The notes under the pieces: model-generated
What the model saw: the letters and a program-made list of their open reading frames with translations, nothing else
What the model was told of the DNA's origin: nothing
Databases searched by the model: none
Made by a program: the position numbers and the translations under genes
Shown: positions 34,998 to 44,655 of the stretch, piece after piece
Numbering within the stretch: the stretch's first letter is position 1
Layout: each line of letters begins with the position of its first letter
Origin: Limimaricola sp.
Lineage (GTDB): Bacteria; Pseudomonadota; Alphaproteobacteria; Rhodobacterales; Rhodobacteraceae
Length of the DNA: 64,000 nt
Assembly (NCBI RefSeq): GCF_016125575.1
Contig: NZ_WGLM01000003.1
Coordinates: 62,001-126,000 of the forward strand
Reading direction: 5' to 3'

Positions 34998-36418
34998 CCC
35001 CCGATCCCAAAGATAAGTTCGTCGGCATCCAGATCAGCCCGATCAGCTTCATCGACGAAGGCGTCGACGCGGTGCTGGACACGCTCCAGCACCGGGTGGG
35101 CGTCAACGTGCTGATGCTGGGCACGGTGTCGTGGCTGGGGCTGAAGACCGGCCGTTCGATCTCGCACCAGCTGGATGGCTGGCCCGACCACGGCGTGCCG
35201 GAACCTTTCACGATGCGCGGCGGCGCCTATTTCAACCCCGATCCGCGCTACTACACCAAGACCCTCATCAAGGATTTCCGCGCCCGCGATGCCGAGATGG
35301 AGGGCAAGGACATTCTCGACCTGGTGCTGCCCGCCGCCCATGCCCGCGGCATGAAGGTCTACGTCGAGTTGATGGAGCCCTTCTTCAAGTATGCCGGTCA
35401 CGGGTCGGTCAACAACATCGAGATCCCGGGCCTGGCGCAGGTGATGGAGGTCGATGTCTACGGCCGGCGCAAGGACGAACCCTCGACCTCGAACCCCGAT
35501 TACCGCAACTGGATCCACGCGATCATCGAGGACCAGGTGCGCAACCATGCCATCGACGGCATCATGTGGTGCAACGAGCGCAACTCGCCTCTCGACCAGA
35601 TGATGCAGGGCCAGGCGCCCGGTGACTTTTCCGAGCCCGCCCGGCGCGAGGCGCTGGACCGCGGCATCGACGTGGAAGCATGCCGGCGCGCCTGCATCGC
35701 GATGCACGAATTCATGCAGGCCGCGATCGCCGGAGAGGAGTTCGACGACGGCGCCTTCATCACCTTCCTGCGGGTGCTGATGGACAACCCGGCCCTGCTG
35801 GTCTGGGAACGCTTCTGGCTGGAACGCAACAAGGACCTCGACCGCGAACTTTACGGGCTGGTCAAGTGGTGCAAGCCCGGCATGCCGTTTGGCCTGAACG
35901 TCTGGAACCGGAACCATTTCAACATCTTCCGCCGCGCGCAATGGCCTTGGGCGGAACAGACGATGTATGCCGACTGGGTCAAGCCGATTACCTATCAGCA
36001 CCAGTCGGGCGAGATCTGGGCCAAGGAGTTCGGTTTCTTCCAGCGCACCATCCTGCGCGATTTCGACCCCGGCACGGCAGCTGCCGTGATGCAGGCCATG
36101 CTTGGGCTGAAAGAGGCGCCGCTCGACCAGGTGATCCAGGCCGGCATGGATCCCGATACCTACGTATACGGACAATGCGCCGACGCGGTGCGCGGGGTGC
36201 ATGGCAAGGCAAAGGTCTACATGGGGCTGGGGATCGACGCGCCACGGGTACGGGCCGATCAGGCGAAATGCACACCCGACATCGCCTATCGCTCGGTCAT
36301 GGCAACCTACCGGGCAGGCGGCCAAGGCATCGTGCTGGCGCCGAACTATGCCTCCATGCACCTGACCAACCTCGACGGGGTGGCGCGGGCGCTGGACGAG
36401 TTGGGGCTGAAGGCGTGA
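34994..36418 (+). CDS. unrecognised cytoplasmic protein, possibly a TIM-barrel glycoside-hydrolase-like enzyme
   Basis: 474 residues, no signal peptide. I do not recognise a named family. Alternating strand and helix segments suggest a TIM barrel: FVGIQISPISFIDEGVDAV, GVNVLMLGTVSWLG, ARGMKVYVELMEPFFKYAG, IDGIMWCNERNSPLDQMMQ, FGLNVWNRNHFNIFR and a final QGIVLAPNYASM. The Glu of MWCNER near residue 191 and Glu of YVELME near 121 lie at positions where glycoside hydrolases carry catalytic acids. It is coupled to both neighbours, so it belongs to the pathway. The family name remains open. Confidence 0.72.
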   Translation: MTPDPKDKFVGIQISPISFIDEGVDAVLDTLQHRVGVNVLMLGTVSWLGLKTGRSISHQLDGWPDHGVPEPFTMRGGAYFNPDPRYYTKTLIKDFRARDAEMEGKDILDLVLPAAHARGMKVYVELMEPFFKYAGHGSVNNIEIPGLAQVMEVDVYGRRKDEPSTSNPDYRNWIHAIIEDQVRNHAIDGIMWCNERNSPLDQMMQGQAPGDFSEPARREALDRGIDVEACRRACIAMHEFMQAAIAGEEFDDGAFITFLRVLMDNPALLVWERFWLERNKDLDRELYGLVKWCKPGMPFGLNVWNRNHFNIFRRAQWPWAEQTMYADWVKPITYQHQSGEIWAKEFGFFQRTILRDFDPGTAAAVMQAMLGLKEAPLDQVIQAGMDPDTYVYGQCADAVRGVHGKAKVYMGLGIDAPRVRADQAKCTPDIAYRSVMATYRAGGQGIVLAPNYASMHLTNLDGVARALDELGLKA

Positions 36419-37812
36419 GCGGGCCCGACATCATCGTCGCGGGCGGCGCGGTTCTGACACCGGACGGCCTGCATCCGCTCGATATCGGGATCGCTGCCGG
36501 GCGGATCGCGGGCCTTTACGCGCCGGGAACGGGGCCGCGGGCGGAACAGCGCATCGACGCCCGCGGGCTGACAGTGCTGCCCGGACTGGTTGACATCCAC
36601 TTTCACGTCCGCGCGCCGGCCTACCCCGAACGCGGCACTGTCCAGTCCGAAAGCCGCGCCGCGGCGGCGGGGGGCGTTACCACGTTCTTCGAGATGCCGA
36701 TCTCCAAGCCCTGCTGTTCGACCCCTGCCGAAGTGGCCCGCCGCCTTGCGCATTTCAGCGAGAACGCCGTCGTCAACTTCGGCCTTTACGCGGCCCCCGG
36801 CGATCTGACCGAAGCGTCGCGCGATGCAATGCTGGCGCAAGGCATCGTGGCATGGAAGATCTTCACCACCCCCGCCCCGCCCGGCCGCGAGGACGAGTTT
36901 GAGGGTTTGGCCTTTCCCGACGAGGCCGACCAGTTCCGCGCGCTGGAACTGCTGGCGCCCACCGGCCTGCCGGTTGTCGTGCATGCCGAGAGCGCGGCGC
37001 TGCTGGGCCTCTTCGGCGAGCGCGCAGCGGCACTCGATCCGGCTGACGCCGCCACCCATACCGCCGCCCGCCCCGCCGTGTGCGAGGCCGCGGCTGTGGC
37101 GAAACTGCTTGCCATGAACATGCGCGCGCAGGCGCGGCTGCACATCGCCCATGTCACCAGCGCCGAAACGGTGGCCGTGCTGCGCGGTTTCGCGGGCACC
37201 TCGGATTTTACCGCCGAGACCTGCCCGCAATACCTTTTCGCGACCGAGGCCGACGTGGCCCGCGCGGGCATCTACGCCAAGGTCAACCCGCCGATCCGCG
37301 GCCAGTCCGACCAGGACGCGCTGTGGCAGGCCATCGAGGACGGTATCATCACCTTCGTGACGACTGACCACGCCCCCTTCGCGCGGGCCGAAAAGCAGGC
37401 CGCAGAGGGCAATTTCCTGACCGCGCCGCCCGGTGTGCCGGGGATCGAGTTCATCCTGCCCGCGATGCTGGACGCCGTTGCGGCCGGGCGGCTGGACCTC
37501 AAGCGCGCCCATGACCTGATCTGTGCCAACGGCGCCCGCCGCTTCGGCGTTGCGCCCGGCAAGGGAGCCATTCTTCCGGGCAGCGATGCTGACCTGGTAT
37601 TCGTCGACTTGGCGCAAGAGACCTTGATCTCGGCGGCAACCTTGCACACCCATGCCCGCGAGGTGGCCCATCTTTACGAAGGCCGCCGGCTGCGCGGCAA
37701 GGTCATGCGGACACTGGTCGCGGGCCGCACGGTGTTCGAGAATGGTGTCGTCACCGGCGCGCCGGGGTTCGGCCGCCAAGTCAGCCCGCGCCGGGACGGA
37801 GGAATGCAATGA
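36415..37812 (+). CDS. allantoinase/dihydropyrimidinase-like cyclic amidohydrolase
   Basis: 465 residues from a GTG that overlaps the preceding stop. Ligands of the dihydroorotase/hydantoinase/allantoinase group are in order: [18 protein letters not shown], carboxylated Lys in [33 protein letters not shown] and the Asp of VTTDHAPFA. These enzymes open five- or six-membered cyclic ureides. With the PuuE-like and AllA-like proteins of the other arm it supports a ureide-like intermediate. The stop overlaps the ATPase start. Confidence 0.89.
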   Translation: MSGPDIIVAGGAVLTPDGLHPLDIGIAAGRIAGLYAPGTGPRAEQRIDARGLTVLPGLVDIHFHVRAPAYPERGTVQSESRAAAAGGVTTFFEMPISKPCCSTPAEVARRLAHFSENAVVNFGLYAAPGDLTEASRDAMLAQGIVAWKIFTTPAPPGREDEFEGLAFPDEADQFRALELLAPTGLPVVVHAESAALLGLFGERAAALDPADAATHTAARPAVCEAAAVAKLLAMNMRAQARLHIAHVTSAETVAVLRGFAGTSDFTAETCPQYLFATEADVARAGIYAKVNPPIRGQSDQDALWQAIEDGIITFVTTDHAPFARAEKQAAEGNFLTAPPGVPGIEFILPAMLDAVAAGRLDLKRAHDLICANGARRFGVAPGKGAILPGSDADLVFVDLAQETLISAATLHTHAREVAHLYEGRRLRGKVMRTLVAGRTVFENGVVTGAPGFGRQVSPRRDGGMQ

Positions 37813-38855
37813 TCGACCCAAACACCGACAGCCAGCCGGCCCCGACCATGCAGGACACCGCCCTGCTGGAGGTGCGCGGCTTAACTACCTGCTTCAAGAC
37901 GGGCTTTGACGGGCGCGAGATCAACGCGGTCGAGGATGTCAGCTTCTCCGTCGCGCCCGGCGAAACGCTGGCCATCGTGGGCGAGTCCGGTTCCGGCAAA
38001 TCGGTGACCAGCCTGTCGGTCATGGGGTTGTTGCCGCCGCAGACCGGACGCATTGCCTCGGGCAGCATCAAGTTTCGCGGCCGCGAACTGACGACCCTCA
38101 ACAATGTCGCCATGCGCAGTCTGCGCGGCAATGCGATGTCGATGATCTTTCAGGAGCCGATGACATCGTTCAACCCGGTCTACACGATCGGGCACCAGAT
38201 CGCTGAAGTCATCGTTCTGCACCAGAAGCTGGGTTATCGGGCCGCATTGAGCAAGGCGGTCGACATGCTTGAACTTGTGGGGATCCCCGAACCGCAGCGG
38301 CGGATCGACAACTTCCCGCACCAGATGTCAGGCGGGATGCGGCAGCGCGCGATGATCGCGATGGCCCTGAGTTGCGAACCCGACCTGCTGATCGCGGACG
38401 AGCCGACGACCGCGCTGGACGTCACCATTCAGGCGCAGGTCCTGGAACTGCTGAAGGATCTTCAGGCGCGGATGGGCATGGCGATGATCTTCATTACGCA
38501 TGACCTTGGCGTGGTGGCCGAGGTCGCCGACCGCGTCTGCGTGATGTATGCCGGCCAGATCGTCGAGACGGCGCCGGTGCGCGACATCTTCGCCGCACCC
38601 CGGATGCCCTACACGGCCGCGCTGCTGGGCTCGATGCCGCGCCTTGGCGCCGGGCGGGACCGACTTGTCCCGATCCCCGGACACGTGCCGCCGCTGTCAC
38701 GGCTGCCGAAGGGCTGCCGCTTTCAGGGCCGGTGCGGCTTTGCCCAGCCGAGTTGCGCCGCCGGTGAACCCCGGCTCGAACCGATCGCGGAGGACCACCA
38801 GGTTCGCTGCTTTCGCGCCGGCGAACCCGACCTTATTGAACGGAGCCTATCGTGA
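37809..38855 (+). CDS. peptide-type ABC transporter ATP-binding protein (DppD/OppD-like)
   Basis: 348 residues. Walker [14 protein letters not shown] near residue 58, Q-loop [15 protein letters not shown], signature [15 protein letters not shown], Walker [13 protein letters not shown] and the switch His in [14 protein letters not shown]-terminal oligopeptide-transporter extension with a Cys cluster ([16 protein letters not shown]) follows. It should energise the DppB/C-type permeases encoded at 16135-18080. Overlaps both neighbours. Confidence 0.93.
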   Translation: MIDPNTDSQPAPTMQDTALLEVRGLTTCFKTGFDGREINAVEDVSFSVAPGETLAIVGESGSGKSVTSLSVMGLLPPQTGRIASGSIKFRGRELTTLNNVAMRSLRGNAMSMIFQEPMTSFNPVYTIGHQIAEVIVLHQKLGYRAALSKAVDMLELVGIPEPQRRIDNFPHQMSGGMRQRAMIAMALSCEPDLLIADEPTTALDVTIQAQVLELLKDLQARMGMAMIFITHDLGVVAEVADRVCVMYAGQIVETAPVRDIFAAPRMPYTAALLGSMPRLGAGRDRLVPIPGHVPPLSRLPKGCRFQGRCGFAQPSCAAGEPRLEPIAEDHQVRCFRAGEPDLIERSLS

Positions 38856-39865
38856 CGATGCCAATTGATGCACCCGGCGCAGGCGCCCCGTCCGAGACGT
38901 TGCTGCGCGTCAGCAACCTCAAGAAGCATTTCCCGATCCGCGGCGGGCTGTTTGGCCAGCCCGCGGTCGCGGTAAAGGCCATCGACGACATCTCGTTCGA
39001 CATCGGCCGGGGCGAAGTGGTCGGCCTGGTCGGGGAATCGGGATCTGGCAAGACGACGGTAGGCCGCACCATCCTGCGGCTGACCGAACCGACCTCGGGC
39101 CAGATCCTGTTTGACGGGCAAGATATCGCGGCGCTGACGCCGCAACAGATGCGCGCTCAACGCAAGCGGATGCAGATCGTCTTTCAGGACCCGGACGCCA
39201 GCCTGAACCCGCGCGAGACCATCCGCCAGGCCATTGGCCGTGCCCTTCGGCTCCACAACATCGGCACGCGCGGCGAACGCGAGGGCCGCATCGTAGACCT
39301 TCTCGAACAGGTTGGCCTGTCAGGCGACTATATCGACAGGTATCCGCACGAGTTTTCCGGCGGACAGCGGCAAAGGATCGGGATTGCCCGGGCCCTTGCG
39401 GTCGAGCCCGAATTCATCGTTGCGGACGAACCCGTCTCGGCGCTTGACGTCTCGGTTCAGGCTCAGGTCATCAATTTGATGGAAGACCTGACACAACGGC
39501 TCAACCTGACGATGCTGTTCATTGCACATGACCTGGCCGTGGTGGAACACATCTCGAACCGGGTGATCGTCATGTACCTGGGCAAGATCATGGAAATCGC
39601 GCCGTCAAGCACTCTCTACGCCGCACCGCGCCATCCATACACGCGTGCCCTGATGTCGGCCGTGCCGCGGCCCGATCCAACGTTCAAACGGCAGCGCGTG
39701 CTGCTGCAGGGCGACATTCCCAGCCCGATCAATCCGCCGTCGGGCTGCGTTTTCCGGTCCCGGTGCCCTGTCGCGGGGCCTGAATGCGCCGGCAATGTCC
39801 CGGCACTGGAGCAGATAGGCGAGGGACATTTCAGCGCCTGCATCAAGAACCATGAATTCGCCTAG
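38852..39865 (+). CDS. peptide-type ABC transporter ATP-binding protein (DppF/OppF-like)
   Basis: 337 residues from a GTG overlapping the upstream stop; an ATG two codons later is possible. Walker [18 protein letters not shown], signature [15 protein letters not shown], Walker [15 protein letters not shown] and switch [11 protein letters not shown] are intact. The C-terminal Cys-containing extension ([16 protein letters not shown]) is typical of this subfamily. It is the last gene of the rightward arm and ends 7 bases from the convergent regulator. Confidence 0.93.
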   Translation: MTMPIDAPGAGAPSETLLRVSNLKKHFPIRGGLFGQPAVAVKAIDDISFDIGRGEVVGLVGESGSGKTTVGRTILRLTEPTSGQILFDGQDIAALTPQQMRAQRKRMQIVFQDPDASLNPRETIRQAIGRALRLHNIGTRGEREGRIVDLLEQVGLSGDYIDRYPHEFSGGQRQRIGIARALAVEPEFIVADEPVSALDVSVQAQVINLMEDLTQRLNLTMLFIAHDLAVVEHISNRVIVMYLGKIMEIAPSSTLYAAPRHPYTRALMSAVPRPDPTFKRQRVLLQGDIPSPINPPSGCVFRSRCPVAGPECAGNVPALEQIGEGHFSACIKNHEFA

Positions 39866-39872
39866 AGCCGCC

Positions 39873-40616
39873 TCATCCCGTCTGTTCCCGACCGCGGGCG
39901 GCATGGCCCGGCTGCATCCGCGAAATCTGCAACAGGTGGTTTTCAAGTTCCTTGCGAAGCGCCTCCGGCGCGCTTTCCTGCCGGATCTGTTCACGGATGA
40001 AATCGCGGAACATCTCGTGATGGCGCACTACCGAGAAAAGATCATCGGCGCGATATTGGCGCATGCTGAAGATGATCATGACATGGCGCGCGATCGCGGA
40101 CCACAGCGTCGCCACGATCTGGTTGTGTGCGGCCTCGGCAATCGCCTGATGAAAGCTCAGATCGGCCTCGAGCGAGGCGGCCCGGTCGCCGTTCACCGCC
40201 GCCTCGTGCATCCGCGCGATCGGCACGTTCAACTCCGTCGCGGCGGTATCATTCTCGCGCCAGTATTGCACCGCGTCGCGCAACAAGATGGCCTCAAGCG
40301 ACAGGCGCACCTCCAGCACTTTGGCAATCGTGGCGTCGTCAAAGGCCGCAACCCGAAAGCCGCGCCCGGAATCGGCCGTGACGATGCCCTGCGCATGAAG
40401 AATCTTCAGCGCCTCGCGGATCGGCGCGCGACTGACGCCAATACGTTCGGCCATGGCCACTTCGGTGACACGCTCGTCGGGTTTGAGAATTCCTGTCGCA
40501 ATCGCGCGCGCGACCGTGTCGGCAATCGTTTCAGTCAGTGTCACCCGTTTGGGGATCTTGAAAATTTCATCGGTCGAGTCGATCAATGTTTCCGCCCCAT
40601 CAGTCCTGCGCTCCAA
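39873..40616 (-). CDS. GntR-family regulator, FCD (FadR-like) subgroup
   Basis: 247 residues from a TTG at 40616. An N-terminal winged HTH (LTETIADTVARAIATGILKP, then MAERIGVSRAPIREALKIL) is followed by an all-helical FCD domain, with metal-binding His candidates in DLSFHQAIAEAAHN and FSVVRHHEMFRDF. FCD regulators are usually repressors of adjacent catabolic operons, released by a carboxylic-acid effector. It is convergent with the ATPase gene and probably controls the 12946-39865 cluster. Confidence 0.9.
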   Translation of the reverse strand: MERRTDGAETLIDSTDEIFKIPKRVTLTETIADTVARAIATGILKPDERVTEVAMAERIGVSRAPIREALKILHAQGIVTADSGRGFRVAAFDDATIAKVLEVRLSLEAILLRDAVQYWRENDTAATELNVPIARMHEAAVNGDRAASLEADLSFHQAIAEAAHNQIVATLWSAIARHVMIIFSMRQYRADDLFSVVRHHEMFRDFIREQIRQESAPEALRKELENHLLQISRMQPGHAARGREQTG

Positions 40617-40929
40617 ACAAACCTATCAAACAATGATCAAGAAAACCGCACGCCTGTTGGTTTATGCCACCAAGGGAAACTTCAAAAGAGTTTCTTTGCG
40701 AACCTTTCCGCAGCGCCCGTGGTGACTGGCCCGTCTTGGGGCGGCGGACTGCCGTACGGCCGGCGCATGCGGCGTGCGGTTGCATGGACCGGGGAATGCG
40801 ATATCCGGGGGCCATCCGGTGCCGCGGCGTCGTCTGCCCCGACACCCGAGATAGAACCGCTAGAATATTCGATGGACCAGTGAATTGACCGCCGCCACCT
40901 CCCCCGACATGCCAGATATCGAAGGCCTG
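40617..40929. other. intergenic region upstream of the GntR gene and the exporter
   Basis: A 313-base gap that must hold the promoters of two divergent genes. It contains a slightly AT-richer stretch near 40617-40700 with TGATCA. No convincing -35/-10 pair, operator matching the 28459 palindrome, or small gene was found. Confidence 0.4.
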
Positions 40930-42738
40930 ATGCGCCGGACGTCGATGACCGGGTGGCGCGATGGGCTGGGCACCATCCTCCGCGTCGTCAAGATCAACCT
41001 GCAATACCGCCGGGCGGTCGTGATCTCGCTGATTTCCACGCTGGTCGCAGCGACGCTGCAATTGCTGATCCCACGGCTTCTCGGGCGGGCGATCGACCAG
41101 ACACAGCTTCTGGTGACGGGTGGCGGCGACGCGACCACCGCGCGGTCCGCGCTGCTTGCGACGGCTCTCCTCGTTCTGACGGTCTCGGTCCTGCGAGGGG
41201 TCTTCACCACCTTGCAGAACTATTTCAGCGAAGCTGTTGGCCATCACACCGGCTACGTCCTGCGGCTGGCCTATTACGAGAAAATCCAGAACCTCAGCTT
41301 CGGCTTTCACGATCGCGTCCATTCGGGCGACCTGATCACGCTAGGCATGCTAGACCTCGAAGGCGTGCGGATGTTCTTTTCCACCGGGCTGGTGCGGATC
41401 GTGCTGCTGTCGGTCCTGATCGGGATCGGCGGCTACATGCTGCTGTCGACAGACCTGTTTCTGGGCCTCATGGCGCTGAGTTTCGTGCCTTTCGTGGCCT
41501 GGCGATCCTCGGTCACCCAGTTGACGCTGCGGGGCACCTGGTTGGAGCTGCAGGAGCGCCTGTCGGTCCTGAGCCGGGTGATGGAAGAAAACCTGGCCGG
41601 CATCCGGGTGGTCCGGGCCTTCGCGGCGCAGCCCCACGAGATGCAGAAGTTCGCTGTCGCCTCGGCCAGCGCGCTGGAACTGGCCCATGACCGCGTGGGC
41701 ATCCGGGTGCGCAATACCAGCGCGATGACGCTGTCGTTCTTTGCCGCGATGGGGCTTGTGCTGTGGGTGGGCGGGCAAAAGGTGGTCGCAGGCCAGATCA
41801 CGGTGGGCACCCTCGCCTCGTTCCTGACATTCATGACGATCCTGCAGATGCCGGTGCGCCAGCTTGGCCTGCTGGTCAATTCCTTCGCGCGCACGTCGAC
41901 CTGCGGCGCGCGGATCTTTGCGCTGCTCGACCTTGAAGCGGCGGTGCAGGACGCGCCCGACGCCCGCGATCTGGCAATCAGCGACGGTGTGCTACGGTTT
42001 GAGAACGTGGATTTCTCATATCCCGGCACCGACCGCCGCCCGGCGCTGCGCAATCTCAGCTTCACGGCTCGACGTGGCGAAACCATCGGCCTGATCGGCC
42101 CGCCCGGCAGTGGCAAGACCACCATCGCGCACCTGATCCCCCGCTTTTACGACGTGACTGGCGGCCGCATCACCATTGATGATCAGGACATCCGCAAGGT
42201 CACGCTGCATTCGTTGCGCCAGTCGGTTGCCGTCGTGCAGCAAGACGTGTTCCTGTTCACGACAAGCCTTGAGAACAATATTGCCTATGGCGACCCTTGG
42301 GCCAAATCGGACCGGATCGAGCGGGCAAGCCTGTCGGCGCAGATGCACCGCTACATCATGGGCTTGCCGGCCGGTTACCGCACCGTGGTCGGCGAACGGG
42401 GCGCCTCGCTGTCGGGCGGCCAGCGTCAGCGCATGTCGATTGCGCGCACGCTGATGCTGAACCCTGCCGTGCTGGTCTTCGACGATTCAACCGCCGCCGT
42501 CGACGCCAATACCGAGCGCCAGATCCGCGACGAGATACGTGTCGGCGCCGCCGAGCGCGTGACCATCATCGTGGCCCACAGGCTGAACTCGTTGATGCAT
42601 GCCGACCGGATCCTGTTCGTCGAGAAGGGCGAGATCGTGGAATCGGGAACCCACGACGAATTGCTGGCGCTGAATGGGCGCTACCGCGCACTGTATGACC
42701 TGCAGATCAGGCCCCAGGCTGGCGGGGGTAGCACCTGA
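40930..42738 (+). CDS. ABC exporter half-transporter with degenerate catalytic site
   Basis: About 602 residues from the ATG at 40930, which has GAAGG four bases upstream; ATG 40909 and TTG 40885 are in-frame alternatives. Six membrane helices precede a nucleotide-binding domain with Walker A GPPGSGKTTI, signature LSGGQRQRMSIART and switch IVAHRLNSLM. Walker B reads VLVFDDSTAAVD, with Asp where the catalytic Glu is expected. Such a subunit is typical of heterodimeric exporters. It overlaps the partner gene by one base. The exported substrate (drug, lipid or peptide) is unknown. Confidence 0.9.
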   Translation: MRRTSMTGWRDGLGTILRVVKINLQYRRAVVISLISTLVAATLQLLIPRLLGRAIDQTQLLVTGGGDATTARSALLATALLVLTVSVLRGVFTTLQNYFSEAVGHHTGYVLRLAYYEKIQNLSFGFHDRVHSGDLITLGMLDLEGVRMFFSTGLVRIVLLSVLIGIGGYMLLSTDLFLGLMALSFVPFVAWRSSVTQLTLRGTWLELQERLSVLSRVMEENLAGIRVVRAFAAQPHEMQKFAVASASALELAHDRVGIRVRNTSAMTLSFFAAMGLVLWVGGQKVVAGQITVGTLASFLTFMTILQMPVRQLGLLVNSFARTSTCGARIFALLDLEAAVQDAPDARDLAISDGVLRFENVDFSYPGTDRRPALRNLSFTARRGETIGLIGPPGSGKTTIAHLIPRFYDVTGGRITIDDQDIRKVTLHSLRQSVAVVQQDVFLFTTSLENNIAYGDPWAKSDRIERASLSAQMHRYIMGLPAGYRTVVGERGASLSGGQRQRMSIARTLMLNPAVLVFDDSTAAVDANTERQIRDEIRVGAAERVTIIVAHRLNSLMHADRILFVEKGEIVESGTHDELLALNGRYRALYDLQIRPQAGGGST

Positions 42739-44624
42739 TGGTCGGGGAACAGGAGACAGAGCGCAACGATGTACGCGAGGACGGCCGCCGCCCGCCGCGC
42801 GCAGTGGTCGGATCGCACCGCATAGACGAAGAGATGTTCGGCAGGGTTTTCGACGTAAAGGTCGTCCGCCGGATCTGGGCATTCGTTAGGCCCTATCGGC
42901 TGAAACTGATCATCTCGGTCGTCGCCGTTCTGGTCTTTACTGCGACCCAACTGGCGATTCCGCTGATCATCCGGCATGCGATCGATACCGGCCTTGGCAA
43001 GGGCGATCAGGCCCGTGCCGCGCTGAACCTTTCCATGGTGGCCTTCGCAATTGTCATCGCGATCAATTTCGTCGCCAGTTGGGTGCAGGAAACCGTTGTC
43101 GGCAAGACCGCAGAGAACGTGCTGTTCGACATCCGCACGGCGATGTTCCGCCACCTGCAGCGCGTCTCGCTATCCTTCATGGACAAGACCGAGGTTGGCC
43201 GATTGATGTCGCGCCTGCAGGGCGACGTGAACGCGATGCAAGAGTTTCTGGAAACCTCGGTTCTGTCGGTAGGCGATATCGTCCTGCTTTTCGGCATCGT
43301 GTTCCTGATGCTTTGGCTCAACGTCGAACTTGGGCTGCTGACACTGGCCGTGCTGCCTGTCCTGTTGATCGTGCGGATCTTCTGGCTGCCACGGGCAAGG
43401 GTCGCCTTCATGGCCGCGCATGAATCCAACTCGGTCGCCAATGGCGCATTGGCCGAGGCGATTCACGGCGTGCGGGCGGTCCAGAGCATGGATCGTCAGC
43501 AGGTCAACTTCGCCCTTTACGACGAAAAGGCGCAAACCAACCTGCGCGCGCACCTGACGGCCGCGAAATATGCCCAGGTCATGGTTCCGGTCGTCGACAG
43601 CCTGACCGGCGTCGCAATGGCGGTGCTGGTGGTGGTGGGCGGTGCGATGGTACTGGGCCAGCGGCTCGACGTGGGCGTGATGGTGGCGTTCCTGTTCTAC
43701 ATCCAGCGGTTTTTCGACCCGATCCGGTCGTTGACCATGCAGTATTCGGTGATGCAGCGGGCGATGGCCTCGGGCCAGCGACTGACGGAGGTGCTGGACG
43801 TGGCAGTCGATGTCACTGACGCGCCGGACGCAATTGAACTTGGCACCGACATGGACGGATCGGTCGAGTTCAGAAACGTGACCTTCGGCTACGACCCCAA
43901 GCAGCCGATCCTGAAGAACCTGAGCTTCCGCGTGAACCCGGGCCAGACCGTCGCGCTGATCGGCCCCACCGGGTCTGGCAAATCCAGTGCAATGGCGCTG
44001 GCCCACCGCTTTTACGATGCGCAGCAGGGGCAAGTTCTGATCGGCGGCCATGACGTGCGCGACGTCACGCAGGCCTCGCTCGGGCGTCAGATCGCGATGG
44101 TCCTGCAGGAACCCTTCCTCTTCACCGGGACCATTCTGGAAAATATCCGGTTCAACAAGACCGAGGCCAGCCGCGACGATGTCGTCGCCGCTGCAAAGGC
44201 GGTCGGTGCGCATGATTTCATCGCCGCCCTTCCACAGGGCTATGAAACCATGACCGGCGAGCGTGGTGGAAGCCTGTCACTGGGCCAGCGCCAGTTGATC
44301 AGCTTTGCCCGCGCGCTGGTGGCCGATGCCAAGATCCTTGTGCTTGACGAGGCGACCGCCAGCATCGACAGCTATACCGAAATGCTGATCCAGAAGGCCC
44401 TGAAAACGCTGCTCAAGGGCCGCACCGGCATCGTGATCGCCCATCGCCTTGCCACCATCCGCGACGCCGACCAGATTGTCGTGCTGGCAAACGGAGAGCT
44501 GATGGAAAAGGGCGATCATGACGCATTGATCAAGGCTGAGGGCCTTTATGCGACGCTCTACAACATGAGCTACGCCTCGTTCGACGATATCCCGCAGGTT
44601 GTCAAGGCAAGCGCCGGACACTGA
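42738..44624 (+). CDS. ABC exporter half-transporter, catalytic partner
   Basis: 628 residues with an N-terminal cytoplasmic extension of about 40 residues, six membrane helices and a nucleotide-binding domain: Walker A GPTGSGKSSAM, signature LSLGQRQLISFARA, Walker B ILVLDEATASID with the catalytic Glu, and switch VIAHRLATIRD. The signature has Leu in place of the first usual Gly, which fits a partner whose signature faces the degenerate site of the upstream subunit. The two likely form one heterodimer. Confidence 0.91.
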   Translation: MVGEQETERNDVREDGRRPPRAVVGSHRIDEEMFGRVFDVKVVRRIWAFVRPYRLKLIISVVAVLVFTATQLAIPLIIRHAIDTGLGKGDQARAALNLSMVAFAIVIAINFVASWVQETVVGKTAENVLFDIRTAMFRHLQRVSLSFMDKTEVGRLMSRLQGDVNAMQEFLETSVLSVGDIVLLFGIVFLMLWLNVELGLLTLAVLPVLLIVRIFWLPRARVAFMAAHESNSVANGALAEAIHGVRAVQSMDRQQVNFALYDEKAQTNLRAHLTAAKYAQVMVPVVDSLTGVAMAVLVVVGGAMVLGQRLDVGVMVAFLFYIQRFFDPIRSLTMQYSVMQRAMASGQRLTEVLDVAVDVTDAPDAIELGTDMDGSVEFRNVTFGYDPKQPILKNLSFRVNPGQTVALIGPTGSGKSSAMALAHRFYDAQQGQVLIGGHDVRDVTQASLGRQIAMVLQEPFLFTGTILENIRFNKTEASRDDVVAAAKAVGAHDFIAALPQGYETMTGERGGSLSLGQRQLISFARALVADAKILVLDEATASIDSYTEMLIQKALKTLLKGRTGIVIAHRLATIRDADQIVVLANGELMEKGDHDALIKAEGLYATLYNMSYASFDDIPQVVKASAGH

Positions 44625-44655
44625 AGCAACAAAGTGCCCGAGGATTTGTTGGAGC

